Assembly: GCF_947179515.1 (NCBI RefSeq)
Contig: NC_067481.1
Coordinates: 29,530,086-29,594,085 of the forward strand
DNA from: Apodemus sylvaticus
Lineage: Eukaryota > Chordata > Mammalia > Rodentia > Muridae
Direction of reading: 5' to 3'
DNA: 64,000 nucleotides
A program made the position numbers and the translations under genes. Numbering within the stretch: the first letter of the stretch is position 1; the number at the start of each line of letters is the position of its first letter. Shown here in pieces: positions 1 through 10,390 of this stretch. The notes below the pieces were generated by a model that was not told the origin of the DNA, made no database searches, and worked only from the letters and a program-made list of their open reading frames with translations.

Positions 1-338
1 TTCAAATCCCCAGAGCCCATTCCAAACTCAGTGTGGGATGAGATGTGGATGCAGGAGAATCTGTGGTGTGAGCTTCTGTCTCTAACAAGGTAGAAGGCAA
101 GGACTGACACTGACCTCCATGCAAATTGCTCACCTACACTCACACATGAACCACCACCACCACACACACACACACACACCCTAGTCACATGGACATTTGG
201 CCATATTTGTGGAGCAGTGCTTCATGTATGCCATAGTCAAGTGATCTCTGTGATTTTTATCAAGATAGGATGAAAAAAATTTCGGAAAGAAAAAGTTCCT
301 AGTTTTTGTAATTTAAGGCATTTTATGATCTCCCACAG
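1..338 (+). other. Utp18: Utp18 intron (3' part)
   Basis: Sequence upstream of the first recognisable Utp18 exon. It ends in a pyrimidine-containing acceptor with the AG at 337-338. It holds a CA microsatellite at 151-180 and nothing else I can name. Confidence 0.7.
151..180. repeat. (CCA)n/(CA)n microsatellite
   Basis: Short CCA run passing into about ten CA units, inside the Utp18 intron. Confidence 0.85.
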
Positions 339-481
339 GTTCATCTTCCTTCCTGTACAGTCTTTTCTAACTTTCCAGTTTTTAAAAAGAGTACTGTTTC
401 TCGTGTTCAAACCATGGATTTTTCTCCCAGAAGTGGATACTTTGCCTTAGGGAATGAGCAGGGCAAGGCCCTGATGTATAG
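339..481 (+). CDS. Utp18: Utp18, penultimate coding exon (WD40 C-terminal part)
   Basis: Utp18 is a WD40-repeat protein of the UTP-B module of the small-subunit (U3) processome. It acts in the nucleolus in processing of pre-rRNA toward 18S. The 143-bp exon is open in the frame beginning at 339 (47 codons plus 2 bases) and encodes a stretch containing MDFSPRSGYFALGNE, which I recognise as the conserved end of UTP18. It looks like the last strands of the WD40 propeller. It is bounded by an AG acceptor (337-338) and a strong donor (GTAAGT from 482). The split arginine codon (AG at 480-481 plus G at 1713) joins it to the last coding exon. The rest of the gene lies to the left of the window. An internal alternative acceptor AG at 359-360 exists, but the longer exon fits the family better. 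Identification is from memory, not a search. Confidence 0.88.
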
Positions 482-685
482 GTAAGTCTTACTTATATTT
501 AAAAGTCAGATCTCTAATAAGCTGCTTTTGAAAGTGTGAAGAGAATATGTATTCTTAATTTTACAGTTAAATAAATAATTTATTCTTTTAATTTATTGCA
601 TGTTCAAGCCTGACTCTCATTATCTAACTTCATTATTCTCCCACCAATGTGTCACTGGCAGAAAAATTCACACAAGGAATTAAAA

Positions 686-718
<33 letters not shown>

Positions 719-1712
719 TGTATAATAGTTATTGGTTTTCCCCAGTAAGCTTTGATTTTTTTTTTATAGAATACTAATCATCAAGGAAAAGTAACCACTT
801 TAACAATACTATTAATTTTTTAGTTGTTTGAGAGATTGACTTTTGTTGAGTTGACAGTCACTTTTTAATCTACTAGATTTAAGTGAATTTTTTTTTAAAA
901 AGGGATGTTTCTGTTCTTGGAGCTGTAAGCTATAAATAAGGGTGTTAGTCACAAAGAGGTCCAAAAATTAGGTCATCTATCTGTGTTTCTCTTTTTTACC
1001 CAAATACATGCTTTAAAACAGGCATAAGCAAAATTTAATTGCACCATCACTAAAATAGGTTGACAGGTGGATATATTCAAGGGGAACTGAAACTTTGAGT
1101 AGGAACCTATCCTGAAATGACAGCCCCTTGCCCTTGTGTCAGATACTAGTGCTGCACAGAGCCCTGTGTTTGTGTGTGCATGCTCCAGGGAGTGCTGCAG
1201 GCTGAAGGAAAGGAGGAACGGAAATGGATTTTAAAGATAGTTATGAAATGAAAATAGAGCAGACTATGGGTTAAATTGCTACCTATTATGAAATGAGAAT
1301 GAGCTATACCAGGGTAATTTTGTCAGTCTCACTTCAGATTAGTTTGGGATCAAGCTCAGATTTTACTAAAAAGAGGAGCTCTGTGAGAGCTTCTTTGATT
1401 TTCTTTAAGCCCCAGAAGCATTGTGTTTTTCACATTGTGCTCTAGAATGAAACTGTCTGCACTGTGCTAGGGGTTTGGAGTGACAGCCCTTGGAGTTAGT
1501 GTGGCTGATGAGGTACTTTGTCAGTCCCAGTTTGATCCTTTGGAGCCATCATAGCAGTTTATGATGTAAGGATCTAAACACATCCGCTTGTTGAGAATGA
1601 CTGGAATCAACCCCCACCCCCCAAACCCCTACCGCCATCTTTCTAAGTGCTGCTCCATGATCAGATTTAACTACCCTGTGGGTATTTAAACAGTTATCTT
1701 TTGCTTTTTCAG
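482..1712 (+). other. Utp18: Utp18 last coding intron
   Basis: A 1,231-bp GT-AG intron between the two recognised coding exons. The donor is GTAAGT at 482-487. The acceptor is a pyrimidine tract followed by AG at 1711-1712. It holds a GT microsatellite at 688-716 and no element I can otherwise name. Confidence 0.85.
688..716. repeat. (GT)n microsatellite
   Basis: About 14 uninterrupted GT units inside the last Utp18 coding intron. Confidence 0.9.
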
Positions 1713-1737
1713 GTTGCATCATTATTCAGACTTCTGA
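1713..1737 (+). CDS. Utp18: Utp18, last coding exon with stop
   Basis: The first base completes the split arginine codon. The next codons read LHHYSDF and end at TGA (1735-1737), giving the C-terminus MYRLHHYSDF that I recognise as the UTP18 end. The exon follows a good pyrimidine tract and AG. The coding part is only 25 bp, too short to be found as an open frame by itself. The 3' UTR starts at 1738. Whether the exon runs on to a nearby poly(A) signal (1775-1780) or is spliced from a donor at 1755 is not settled by the sequence. Confidence 0.88.
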
Positions 1738-1754
1738 AGATTTTTTTTTTTGAA
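1738..1754 (+). other. Utp18: Utp18 3' UTR, first part
   Basis: Seventeen bases after the stop, mostly T, ending just before a good donor-like sequence (GAA then GTAAGA, GT at 1755-1756). If that donor is used, the junction lies 17 nt after the stop. That is too close to be expected to trigger nonsense-mediated decay. Confidence 0.5.
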
Positions 1755-1774
1755 GTAAGAAAATTCTGTTTTAA

Positions 1775-1780
1775 AATAAA
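1775..1780 (+). terminator. Proximal poly(A) signal AATAAA for Utp18
   Basis: Canonical AATAAA 38 bp after the Utp18 stop codon. Followed by G/T-rich sequence. Use is inferred. Confidence 0.45.
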
Positions 1781-2326
1781 TACCATGGGTTTTAGGGTTG
1801 TAACATTGATGCATTTGGTTAGAGGCACCTTATTGACTTAGCTCTGTCTCTTTGCCAAGTCAGCTTTACATCTTTAGAGGAGTAGGGTGCAAATAGATCA
1901 GGAGCTGTCTTACTGACCTGAACCTTCCTTGGGAATTTCTAATCCCAGTCACAATGATCTGAAGTCACATTTTTAATATTGTATTCAGTAATTGTCACCA
2001 ATGAACATGTTATAAACATGTAACCCACAAAGAGAGATGAATTGACACAACTACCAACTTGTGTGAACTCAAACTCTTTCACTCGGTGATTAAGTAGTTT
2101 ACCCTGTTGCACAGAGCTCAAGAATAAAATAGATCTTTGCTGGTCACTGTTTAAAACAGGGTATGTTTCCTGTGGCTACAGCTTAGACCTGACACCAGGG
2201 ATCTTGACACTGAATTTTGCAATTAATCTTTTTACCACAACTGTGATAGATTTCTTAGATTTATGAATGTTGAAGAAGAGCCTGTGAGAGTACTGATAAG
2301 TTTTAATCAGAGAAAAGGATTTGTAA

Positions 2327-2515
2327 GCCCGGCAGCGGTGGTGGTGCACGTCTGCAATCCCAGCATTTGGGAGGCAGAGGCAGGTGGATTTCTGAGTTCG
2401 AGGCCAGCCTGGTCTACAGAGTGAGTTCCAGGACAGCCAGGGCTACACAGAGAAACCCTGTCTTGAAGAAAACAAATCCAAAAAAACAAACAAAAGAAAA
2501 AAACAAACAAACAAA
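2327..2515 (+). repeat. B1 SINE, sense, with target-site duplication
   Basis: 7SL-derived B1 with its GGAGGCAGAGGCAGG core and a long A-rich tail. The 14-bp direct repeat AAAAGGATTTGTAA flanks it (2313-2326 and 2516-2529), so both edges are well defined. It lies in the possible 3'-UTR intron of Utp18. Confidence 0.95.
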
Positions 2516-2665
2516 AAAAGGATTTGTAAAGATAGAAGGATCTTGAGCAAAGTTAAGAAAGCATTCTAGCTATCTTGTCTCTCAAAAATATAGTGGCAGA
2601 ACATGTTGCTTGTGAAAACTAGCAGTTGTAAGTGAGCTTGTGTAACTTTTTCTATTCTTTTTCAG

Positions 2666-2795
2666 ATCCAGTTGAAAAATCCCATCTCAGTACATCCAGA
2701 AGTTTCCAAGTGTGTATGATAATATATGATTAATGATTAGTAGAATTTGCTTAAATTAGCATCAGTGTCTTAATAAATGTATAACTTTGTTTGAT
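2666..2795 (+). other. Utp18: Possible spliced 3'-UTR terminal exon of Utp18
   Basis: A strong pyrimidine tract and AG (2664-2665) precede 2666. AATAAA at 2772-2777 is followed by a T/G-rich stretch at 2786-2820. Together with the donor at 1755 this would make a noncoding last exon. Inferred from splice and poly(A) signals only. Confidence 0.35.
2772..2777 (+). terminator. Distal poly(A) signal AATAAA
   Basis: AATAAA followed by GT-rich sequence about 15-45 bp downstream. It would end the possible 3'-UTR exon. Confidence 0.4.
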
Positions 2796-2961
2796 AATAA
2801 GTGTACTTGATTTTTTTTTTATCTTTATACACAGGAATGTGATTTGTATGCATTTTCTTTAAAACTAAATGTGAGAAATGGAAACCTGTCTGTAATAATA
2901 CAGGTGAATATTTTCATTAATATTCCTCCTGCACACAGATTTCTTTTTTTGGGTTGGGGGG

Positions 2962-3017
2962 CAGGCTCTCTATGTAACTCTGGCTGTCTTTGAACTTGCT
3001 ATATAGACCAGGCTGGC
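2962..3017 (-). repeat. B1 fragment, antisense
   Basis: Diverged antisense B1 segment, recognisable from the 'ctctggctgtc' and 'agaccaggctggc' blocks. Confidence 0.55.
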
Positions 3018-3027
3018 TTCTCAGAGA

Positions 3028-3335
3028 TTGAAAGAGGAACTTGAAAAAGGTCAGAGGCTGAGTTAGATTTCTCAGGTCCCCCTCACAAAGAGGAGGGGGA
3101 GACTGACCTTTGGCCACCTACCTCATACCTAACAACCAATTAGTTTGAATGTAACACTGTTCTGAATTCAACACTTTTAAATCACATTGTGCTTAATGGC
3201 AGCCACCCTGAGGAGGGTATAAAAGGCCCATGTAGCACTGTGGGGTCCATCTCTCTTCACTCAGTCCCAGCATGCTGGTTTTAATAAAAATTCCTCTTGG
3301 GTGTGGTCCCCTGGGGGGGGGGTCTGGTAAGTTAA
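3028..3335 (+). mobile_element. LTR-like segment with TATA box and poly(A) signal
   Basis: Has the layout of a retroviral LTR. There is a CCAAT motif near 3137, TATAAAA at 3218-3224, AATAAA at 3283-3288 and a G-rich downstream stretch. It looks like a rodent class I (gammaretrovirus-like) LTR. The 3' edge lacks a clean CA end and I cannot see a target duplication, so the edges are approximate. No internal viral genes are attached. Confidence 0.5.
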
Positions 3336-4175
3336 GACTTGTTGAGTCTTATAAGATCCCCTTCTGCCTTCAAAATGCTAATACTAAATAATAAATTTAC
3401 TAAATTATAAATGCCACTCGACCTGACTTCAGCACCAGTCCTTTACTCAAGAATTTTTTTATCCAATCCTTTGTATATTGGTATATAAAATTGGTATATA
3501 AGCATTTAGGTGTAGTTTACCACTAATTAAGGGTAAAAACAAGTTTGTATACTAAAGAGATGGATGTATATATTTATTGCATAAAGAATTGTTTCTTGGC
3601 TGAATATTTGATATTGCAAGACATAGTGCATCTTTCCCCCCCCCCCCAGGGTTGGTATTTTGATTTTTTAATCACTGCTGAGAGTGTTGTACTTTAAGAC
3701 ATTATAGAAAGTGGTAAAAGTATATTTAGGACTGTTTCAGAAATTAGAAATTCTGATTTAATCCTGATTAAACTTTAATTATTAAAGCTTTTTTTTTCTT
3801 GTAAAGAAATTTATACATTCTTTGATCAAACTCCCTCTCAACTTACCCAGATCCATCTCTCTTCCTTACCCATTTAACTTGGTGTCATCTTTTCTTCAAA
3901 ACCAGAACCCATCAAGGCCAGTTGATCTGCTCTTGTGTAGCTTTCACTGGAGTGTGGTTGACTTACCAGGAGCTAAAATGGCCCCTTCTAATAAAATGGC
4001 CCCTTCCTCCTCCAGTAGCTTTCAGTTGCAAACAGCTCCACTAGAAGTGGGGCTTGGTGCCCACCTCCTCACTCCAGGAAGGGATTTGATCTGACTTGAG
4101 CTTTTACAGGTATGTGCATGCTCTTTAACTGCTTTGAGTTTTTAACACACAGCTGTCCTTCTCTATGGTCTTTTG
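3336..4175. other. Gene-free stretch
   Basis: AT-rich single-copy-looking DNA with a C13 run (3636-3648). The short open frame at 3822-4094 has no recognisable domain and no coding signature. I see nothing else. Confidence 0.6.
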
Positions 4176-4350
4176 GAAGCTGGAGAGATGGCTCAGTGGT
4201 TAAGAGCTCTATCGGAGGTCCTGAGTTCAAATCCCAGTAACCACATAATGACTCACAACCACCTGTAATGAGATCTGATGCCCTCTTCTGGTGTGTCTGA
4301 AGACAGCTACAGTGTGCTTACATATAATAAATAAATATTTTTTAAAAATT
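4176..4350 (+). repeat. B2 SINE, sense
   Basis: tRNA-derived B2 with the 'gctggagagatggctcag' head, A and B box region, the 'tctggtgtgtctgaagacag' body and an AATAAA-containing AT-rich tail. Imperfect flanking repeats (TCTATGGTC / TCTATGCTT) may be the target duplication. Confidence 0.93.
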
Positions 4351-4368
4351 CTATGCTTTCTTTGTAAT

Positions 4369-4884
4369 TGTTCACTGCCTCTACTGACCAAGCCAGCTCA
4401 GTCAACTGGGTCTCGAGGGAGGGAGGATTGAAAAGAAAACGGTAATTAGACGACATATAACATGACTCCAGCAAGTGCTGAGGCTGAAGCAAGTTTATTT
4501 TTCTCCTGTCTGCTTTTATACCATTCTAAGTATAAGTGCAAAGAATAAGGTCAGTTCTAGGTCAAGGAACAAACAAGACAATAAAGTCCTGTGGTATTCT
4601 GGTACTTTCCAAGATCTTGAGCCAACTTCCTTGTCCTAGCCCAATGTCAAATTCCTGCCAAAGCCTACTTCCTTGTCCTGGCTCAATGTCAAATTCTTGC
4701 CAAATTTCTAGAAGTGGCCCCCAAAACTCCACACTACACTTTCTGACCTCCCACCCTCCTGCAGTAGTCCTCAAGCCTTGGGAAGAATATATATGGTATA
4801 TATGTTCTGTTGAGAGAAACATTCTGCATTCCCTTGTTCTCTGTACCTTGACTAGTTAAGGGTTTTTGTAAATTGCTCTCTACA
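4369..4884 (-). mobile_element. Solo LTR-like element, antisense
   Basis: Read on the minus strand it has a TATAAAA box (4513-4522), AATAAA (4494-4499) and plausible TG and CA ends. Its 5' half carries two tandem copies of a ~42-bp unit beginning 'ccttgtcct' (4631 and 4671 on the + strand). No viral gene is attached. Family not assigned, probably a rodent ERV LTR. The target duplication is unclear (TAAT-like on both sides). Confidence 0.55.
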
Positions 4885-5081
4885 ATAATTGGAAGCTTCG
4901 AGGTTGTGGGTTGAATGCAAAGTTTATTTAGCATGCAATGCATTTAGAATATAGTAAACATTTGAGAAAAGAGCCTCCTAATAGCTGAGGTCAAACTGGA
5001 TAAGCTACACATAGAATAAAATGATTTTTTCACCCTGCATAAAATTCAACTCCGAATGTACTAAGAACTAAGACCATTGAG

Positions 5082-5428
5082 CAATAGTTTTCAGCTTGTG
5101 GATTGTAACCCTTTGTGTGCATATCAGATATTTTATGGTATGATTTACACTAACAATTAGAGTTAGGAAATAATAGCGAAAATAAGTTAAACGCTTGGGT
5201 TACCATAACACAAGTGACTGTATTAAAGGGTTTCAGCATTAAGAAGGTTGAGAACCAGCCCAGCACTGGTGGCGCACGCCTTTAATCCCAGCACTTGGGA
5301 GGCAGAGGCAGGCGGATTTCTGAGTTCAAGGCCAGCATGGTCTGCATAGTTCCAGGACAGCCAGGACTACACAGAGAAACCCTGTCTCAAAAAAAGAAAA
5401 AAAAAGTTGAGAACCACTGCCCTAGAGG
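5082..5428. mobile_element. hAT-type DNA transposon relic (URR1-like), split by a B1
   Basis: Diverged copy of a rodent nonautonomous element that I recognise from the 'gtattaaaggg' region and the 'gttgagaaccactg' terminal inverted repeat. The left end (CAATAGTTTTCAGC) is the decayed partner of the right end. A B1 at 5258-5405 interrupts the right end. Confidence 0.7.
5258..5405 (+). repeat. B1 SINE inside the URR1-like transposon
   Basis: Full B1 with A-rich tail. The 11-bp duplication GTTGAGAACCA (5247-5257 and 5406-5416) is host-transposon sequence, proving that the B1 landed in the older element. Confidence 0.95.
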
Positions 5429-6500
5429 ATAATTGGAATTTTTTGGCACAAGAAAGGGCTTCTGAATAGGACCCCCAAATAAGCACAGGTACTAAGACCA
5501 ACAAGTGCACAAAACTGAACTCTAGATAGATGACAGACTTAAGACCTAATACTCTAGGGAATACGCTTGGACTAATTGGTCAAGGAAAGGATTTTGAACA
5601 GTACTCCAATAGTGCAGGCATTAAGACCAACAATAAACAGACCTCATGAAACCTCCAGTACAGCAAGGGACAGTCTACAGAATGGGGAAGATACATATCA
5701 GCTATCCATCTGATAGGGTTAGTTTCTAGAATATACTGTAAGACCCCCCCAAAACCGAGGGTGTCCCAGCACCCCATGCCTCGGAAGGCGACACCCAAAT
5801 CACTCTTGAGAAATGGTCTTGATGCAATAACAGGATTTCTTTATTCCAGAATTCCACAGCCGTACACCACGCAGGGGTAGAGGACTGTGGACCCCGAGTG
5901 CCGAATTGTGACAGCTTTTATAAGTTTACATTAAAGCCCTTGAATCACAAACCAATCATTTCTTAGCATGGAGAGCCCGCGAAATGTGAGCCAATCGATT
6001 TGTACCACTCAATAGTTTTTAGGCCAATCAGTTTAAATTATCGGAGCCCTCGCTCAGTGGACCAATTAGTTTCCTATTTTCTTATATGTCTATAGCTGCG
6101 TGAACTCCTGGATAGGGGTAATGGTGTAAGCAGTTTACAGAAGCAAGATAAGCTTAGCTCATTTCCAGTTACCTTATGGGACCAGGATCACCTATTCAAG
6201 GCCTTTTTGTTAGCTCTAAACAAAGGGCGGGCTCTGGACTGTGACCTTTTACCTAGTTTCTAACAAAGAGCGGGCTCTGGAATATGAAGTGTTTGGGGCT
6301 CCTTAGAAGGCTGGAGTTAGGCTGTATTTTCTGTTCTTTCAATACAAAGAACTCAAGAAACTGAGAAATTGTCAAGAAAACCCAATTAAAAAATAGGACA
6401 TGGAACTAAATAGGTTTTCAAAAGGTGACACCCAAATCACTGAAAAATGTTTTAAAGATGTTCAACATCCTTAGCCAGAGGAAAATGCAAATTGTTGAAT
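5429..6500 (+). mobile_element. Old L1 fragment (late ORF2), sense, split by a solo LTR
   Basis: Diverged L1 ORF2-like sequence occurs at 5429-5736 and continues at 6342-6500. The phrases 'agaatatac' and 'aaagaactcaagaaa' meet directly once the LTR is left out. The reading frame is decayed. Confidence 0.75.
5737..6341 (-). mobile_element. Complete solo LTR, antisense, 4-bp target duplication
   Basis: A 605-bp unit that starts TG and ends CA, flanked by ATAC (5733-5736 and 6342-6345). On the minus strand it begins TGAAAG and has a TATAAAAG box (5915-5923) and AATAAA (5840-5845). There are four CCAAT/ATTGG motifs (near 5952, 5991, 6022 and 6060) and an imperfect direct repeat around 'gggctctgga' (6228-6291). 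The 4-bp duplication and TGAAAG start fit a class I (gammaretrovirus-like) rodent LTR. No internal viral sequence remains, so it arose by LTR-LTR recombination. Confidence 0.88.
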
Positions 6501-7947
6501 GGTTTCTTTATTAAATGAGTCAGCAATTCAGCTATTAAAATACTCTCTGTAAATAGTACAATCCAAAGACAAAATAAATGTACTCATACTGAAAACTAAT
6601 AGTAGGAAAATATTAGGTGGTTGTTTTCCCTATTTAAGTCATTATATTTCTAGAAGAGCAGAAAAATGTGTATATACAGTAAATACACCAAATTGGCTGA
6701 GTCAGCATTTGGGCAACATTGCATGGGGTGGCATGGTGACACTTGGTCAAGTGCACATGTGTTTGGGATTAAAGCTGCAGGGAAGTTGTGTAATACAATA
6801 GAACACTCAGAAACACTGCCTGATTTGCTGTACATTGAATTAAAAAAATTTTTTTGGTTGCGGTGCATTTGGAAAACTTTTACTCTTGCAAAATATTTTG
6901 CACTAGTCTCCTCTTCTAGAGACTAGTGCGAGGGGTCTCATGCAAGTTAGATAAGCACTCTACCACTGAGCTATAGTCTCAGCCACTCTCAGTAGAATCT
7001 TGTCTGGTTTTAGCATCTTTCTCAAACTTCATCAGTGAAGATGAGTTGTTAGCTGGTTGTGTCGAGCCTTTTCCCTACTCTCCTTTTAGCAAGGAACTAG
7101 GGCTAGTTCTTCACATTCATAGCTTGTGTTAGTTTTTCAGCAGCCAGAGGGCAGCAGTGGATTCTGTGAGTTTGAAAGGCAAAGCATTTTGTAGCCTTTT
7201 CACCAACACCTTGTTAAAAGCTTCAGTTAAATGATGGTGGGGTCTTAGAAATGAGCAGCAAGCTATGCATGTGCTTACTTTGTGTGTGGTTTTTTTTCAG
7301 GTACCAGGGGTTTTAAGATATATGGGAGTTTATTTTTATAGAGAAGAGGATGGAAGCAGAGTTCACATTTTAATTGTATTTCATTAAAACCTCTAGACGG
7401 ATTTTATTCACTGCTAAGAGAGCTCAATAACAACACTGTTTTAGCTTCCAAGGCAGAGATTATTCTACAGACACATGACTGAACCTGTTCCTTGTTTTTG
7501 TTTTTTCCCTTCAGTGGACATTAGGCATTTTGAGTCAGGCTCTCATTGCTTTTTTCTTACCACTAGAGCCAGGCTAGTTCAAGGAGACTACAGGTGCACA
7601 TGAGAATTCCCCACACTAGTCTATTTGAAGGTGCTATGCTAGCATGACTGCAAGTCAGTACTTGACTGGGGACAATCATCTTTAGCTGCGAGGTGATGAT
7701 TTGCTGTGTAGAATTACTGGTCTTTTAAAGACACCTAAATTATAGGTGAAAGTTGTGTGCCTTACTAGCAATAAGTGTAAATGCTGAGTGTGTTTCTGGT
7801 GAGGCAGTGCTGTAAGAAGGTATAGGGTATAGGGGCACGTGTGATTAAAAGTGCTGGAAGTGGTACTTTGATTTTAAAGTGCAGTTAAGAGGAGGCTTCC
7901 AGCAGTTGTATATCCAGTGCTACAGCCATTGTCTACACAAACTAGTA
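6501..7947. other. Gene-free stretch with an ID fragment
   Basis: Mostly single-copy-looking DNA. Holds an antisense ID-type SINE (6930-6984) and one member of a 31-bp duplicated sequence (7817-7847). Short open frames at 6650-6926 show no domain. Confidence 0.6.
6930..6984 (-). repeat. ID-type (tRNA-Ala/BC1-like) SINE fragment, antisense
   Basis: Contains 'gcactctaccactgagcta', the reverse complement of the ID head region with its internal promoter. Confidence 0.75.
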
Positions 7948-8782
7948 TTTTTTTTAAAGATTTGTTTTATTTATTCAGCCACTCTGGAAATCAGTCTGGA
8001 GGGTCCTCAGAAAACTAAACGTGACACTACCAGAGGACCCTGCTATACCATTCCTGGGCATATACCCAGAGGATTCCCCAGCATGTAATAAGGACACATG
8101 CTCCACTATGTTCATAGCAGCCTTATTTATAATAGCCAGAAGCTGGAAAGAACCCAGATGTCCCTCAATGGAGGAATGGATATAGAAAATGTGGTATATT
8201 TACACAATGGAATACTACTCAGCAATTAAAAGCAATGAATTCATGAAATTTGTAGGCAAATGGTTGGAACTGGAAAATATCATCCTAAGTGAGGTAACCC
8301 AATCATAAAAGAATATACATGGAATGCAATCACTGATAAGTGGATATTAACTAGCCCAGAAGCTCTGAATACCCAAGACACAAGTAGCATATCAAATGAC
8401 ACCCATGAAGAAGTAAGGATAGGGCCCTGATCCTGGAAAGGCCTGATCTAGCATTGTAGGGGAATACCAGAACAGAGAAAAAGGAGGGAGGTGATTGGAG
8501 TATGGGTGTAGAGAAGGCTTATGGGACATATGGGGAGGGGGGAACTGGGAAAGGGGAAAGCGTTTTGGAATGTAAACAAAGAATTTAGAAAATTAAAAAA
8601 AAAGATTTATTTATTCTGAACACTGACAGTACACTAAAGCTGTCTTTGGACACCCAGAAGAGGGCAGCAGATCTCATTACAGATGGTTATGAGCCACCAT
8701 GTGGTTGCTGGGATTTGAACTCAGGACCTTCAGTTCAGAAAAGCAGTCAGTGCTCTTAACCGCTGAGCCATCTCTCCAGCCC
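7948..8782 (-). repeat. B2 SINE, antisense, split by an L1
   Basis: The T-rich (tail) end at 7948-7976 and the body at 8601-8782, ending 'ccatctctccagcccc', form one antisense B2. The L1 at 7977-8600 sits in its tail. Confidence 0.85.
7977..8600 (+). mobile_element. 5'-truncated L1, 3' end, sense
   Basis: End of ORF2 (codons around 'ctggaaatcagtctggag' through 'gtgaggtaaccc') plus 3' UTR and a short A-tail. Flanking AAAGATTTGTTTTATTTATTC-like and AAAGATTTATTTATTC copies are the target duplication inside the B2 tail. The frame carries stops, so it is dead. Confidence 0.92.
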
Positions 8783-10225
8783 CAAGTAAGTAGTCTTTAC
8801 AGCAGGGCATGCATACCCTGAGTGTGAGCTGTGCTCTGCTAAAGAGTTTTGTTTCACAACGTGTTTGTACTATAAATGGCATGGGTAGTTAGGTAGTTTT
8901 AAACGTATATGTTTGCATTGAGGTTGCGTTTAATGTGCCTTACTTAAAAAGCAACCCCTGATAGTGTATAGCCACAGCAAACACATTTCTGTGCATGCCC
9001 TCCTCTCTCAAATTCTCTGTACCCTACAATGTTAACAGCTCTATTGCCCCAGTCACTTGATCTAGGTAGACTTTGAACTTGAGATTTTTCTCTCTTTGTC
9101 ATGCCTAGTTAACTGAGCTTTTCCCCCCTTCTTAAAATATTCTCTCCAATCTATGGGCACTTTCTCAGTTCTCATCTGCTTTCAAGCTGAACAGTTCCCT
9201 TTTGCATCTTTTCTTATTTTACATTCTTCCATCAGCTCTCCACATTACAGCCAGAGAGGTAAGAAAATGTATATGTTAGGAAACTTGAAACATACCAAAA
9301 AAAAAAAAAAAAAAAAAGATAAAGGGCATGTTTCTTCATCACAGCATCAGTAATTAACAGCTCGTATCAACTGAACTGGTTATTTTGAAGCAAAGGGAAA
9401 ATTATTTCATCAGTGAATAGTCCTCAGTCTGTGAAGAAATGTGTTTTAAAAATATAAATCTCAAGCTGGGTGTGGTGGTGCGTGCCTGTAATCTTACATC
9501 CAGGAGGCCGAGGAAGGAGGATTGCCAGTTTAGGGCCAATTTGAGTTACGTAGGTAGACTTTCAGGAAAAGAATACTTATACATACACGCACAATACTCT
9601 AGCTCAAAATCCTTCAATAGCTCATCTCTTCCATACAGCCTTTAGTCTCCCTCTAAAAAGAACATCGAGAAACATAGTTCACAAGTCATGCAATGACTCT
9701 ATGCTGTGTAAGCGTTAGACCAGCACCTGGCCCATTAGCAAGGTCTCAGTGAGTGTTAGCCACCATCCCTGTAGTGAGGTAGATGCAAGATGATTGTCTG
9801 CTCCCAAGCTTGGTAGAAAGCCAGTGACTTTTCCTATCCAGCTTTCTCTCTGTGTGCTCTGTGTGAGGCTTGAGCTACTTTGTAATCTCCCTGCAGAAAC
9901 CTAGCTGGTTTCCCCCTGCGCCTTTGTTGTGGTTCATCTATTCTGACATTTTCTTTACCTGCTTTTTAAATACCCACACAGAGAGACTCAGTAGGAACTC
10001 CTCACCTAAACCATTTTGTCCAAATGATAACCTAGATGGGCATCTACTGTATAACACCTTTACCTTTTATTACACTTATAGGTTACCACTGGATATTACT
10101 GTTCATAACTGAATAAGTAGAAAAATGCTATCTGGTGCTCTACTCTGAGCTGTGGTTTTGATTCTTTCTACTGTAAAAAAGGACAAAAGATGTCATTCAT
10201 GCTGTCTCTATGAAATTTATTCCTA
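8783..10225. other. Gene-free stretch
   Basis: Single-copy-looking DNA with an A21 run (9297-9317) and an old B1-like SINE (9464-9565). The small open frames (9153-9353, 9870-10112) have no recognisable domain. Confidence 0.55.
9464..9565 (+). repeat. Old B1-like (proto-B1) SINE, sense
   Basis: Contains 'gtggtggtgcgtgcctgtaat' and an eroded middle. Diverged, no clear tail. Confidence 0.6.
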
Positions 10226-10390
10226 GGGCTGAAGAGATGGCACTTACTCCTCTTGCAGAAGACCCAAATTCAGTTCCAACCACCCGTGGCTAGCCCCTCC
10301 CAACACCAGCTCTATGGCTCCAACACCTCTAGCCTCCAAGGACACCTGCATCCAATCCCCCATCACATAATTAAAATGAAAACAAAGACA
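10226..10390 (+). repeat. B3-type SINE, sense
   Basis: tRNA-derived head 'gggctgaagagatgg' and a 'ttcagttccaaccaccc' B-box region, with an A-rich end. Confidence 0.75.

Noticed and set aside
4176..4250. tRNA-like head of B2 as a tRNA gene
   Set aside because: B2 SINEs derive from tRNA and keep A/B boxes, but there is no tRNA 3' half. The same applies to the other SINE heads in the window.
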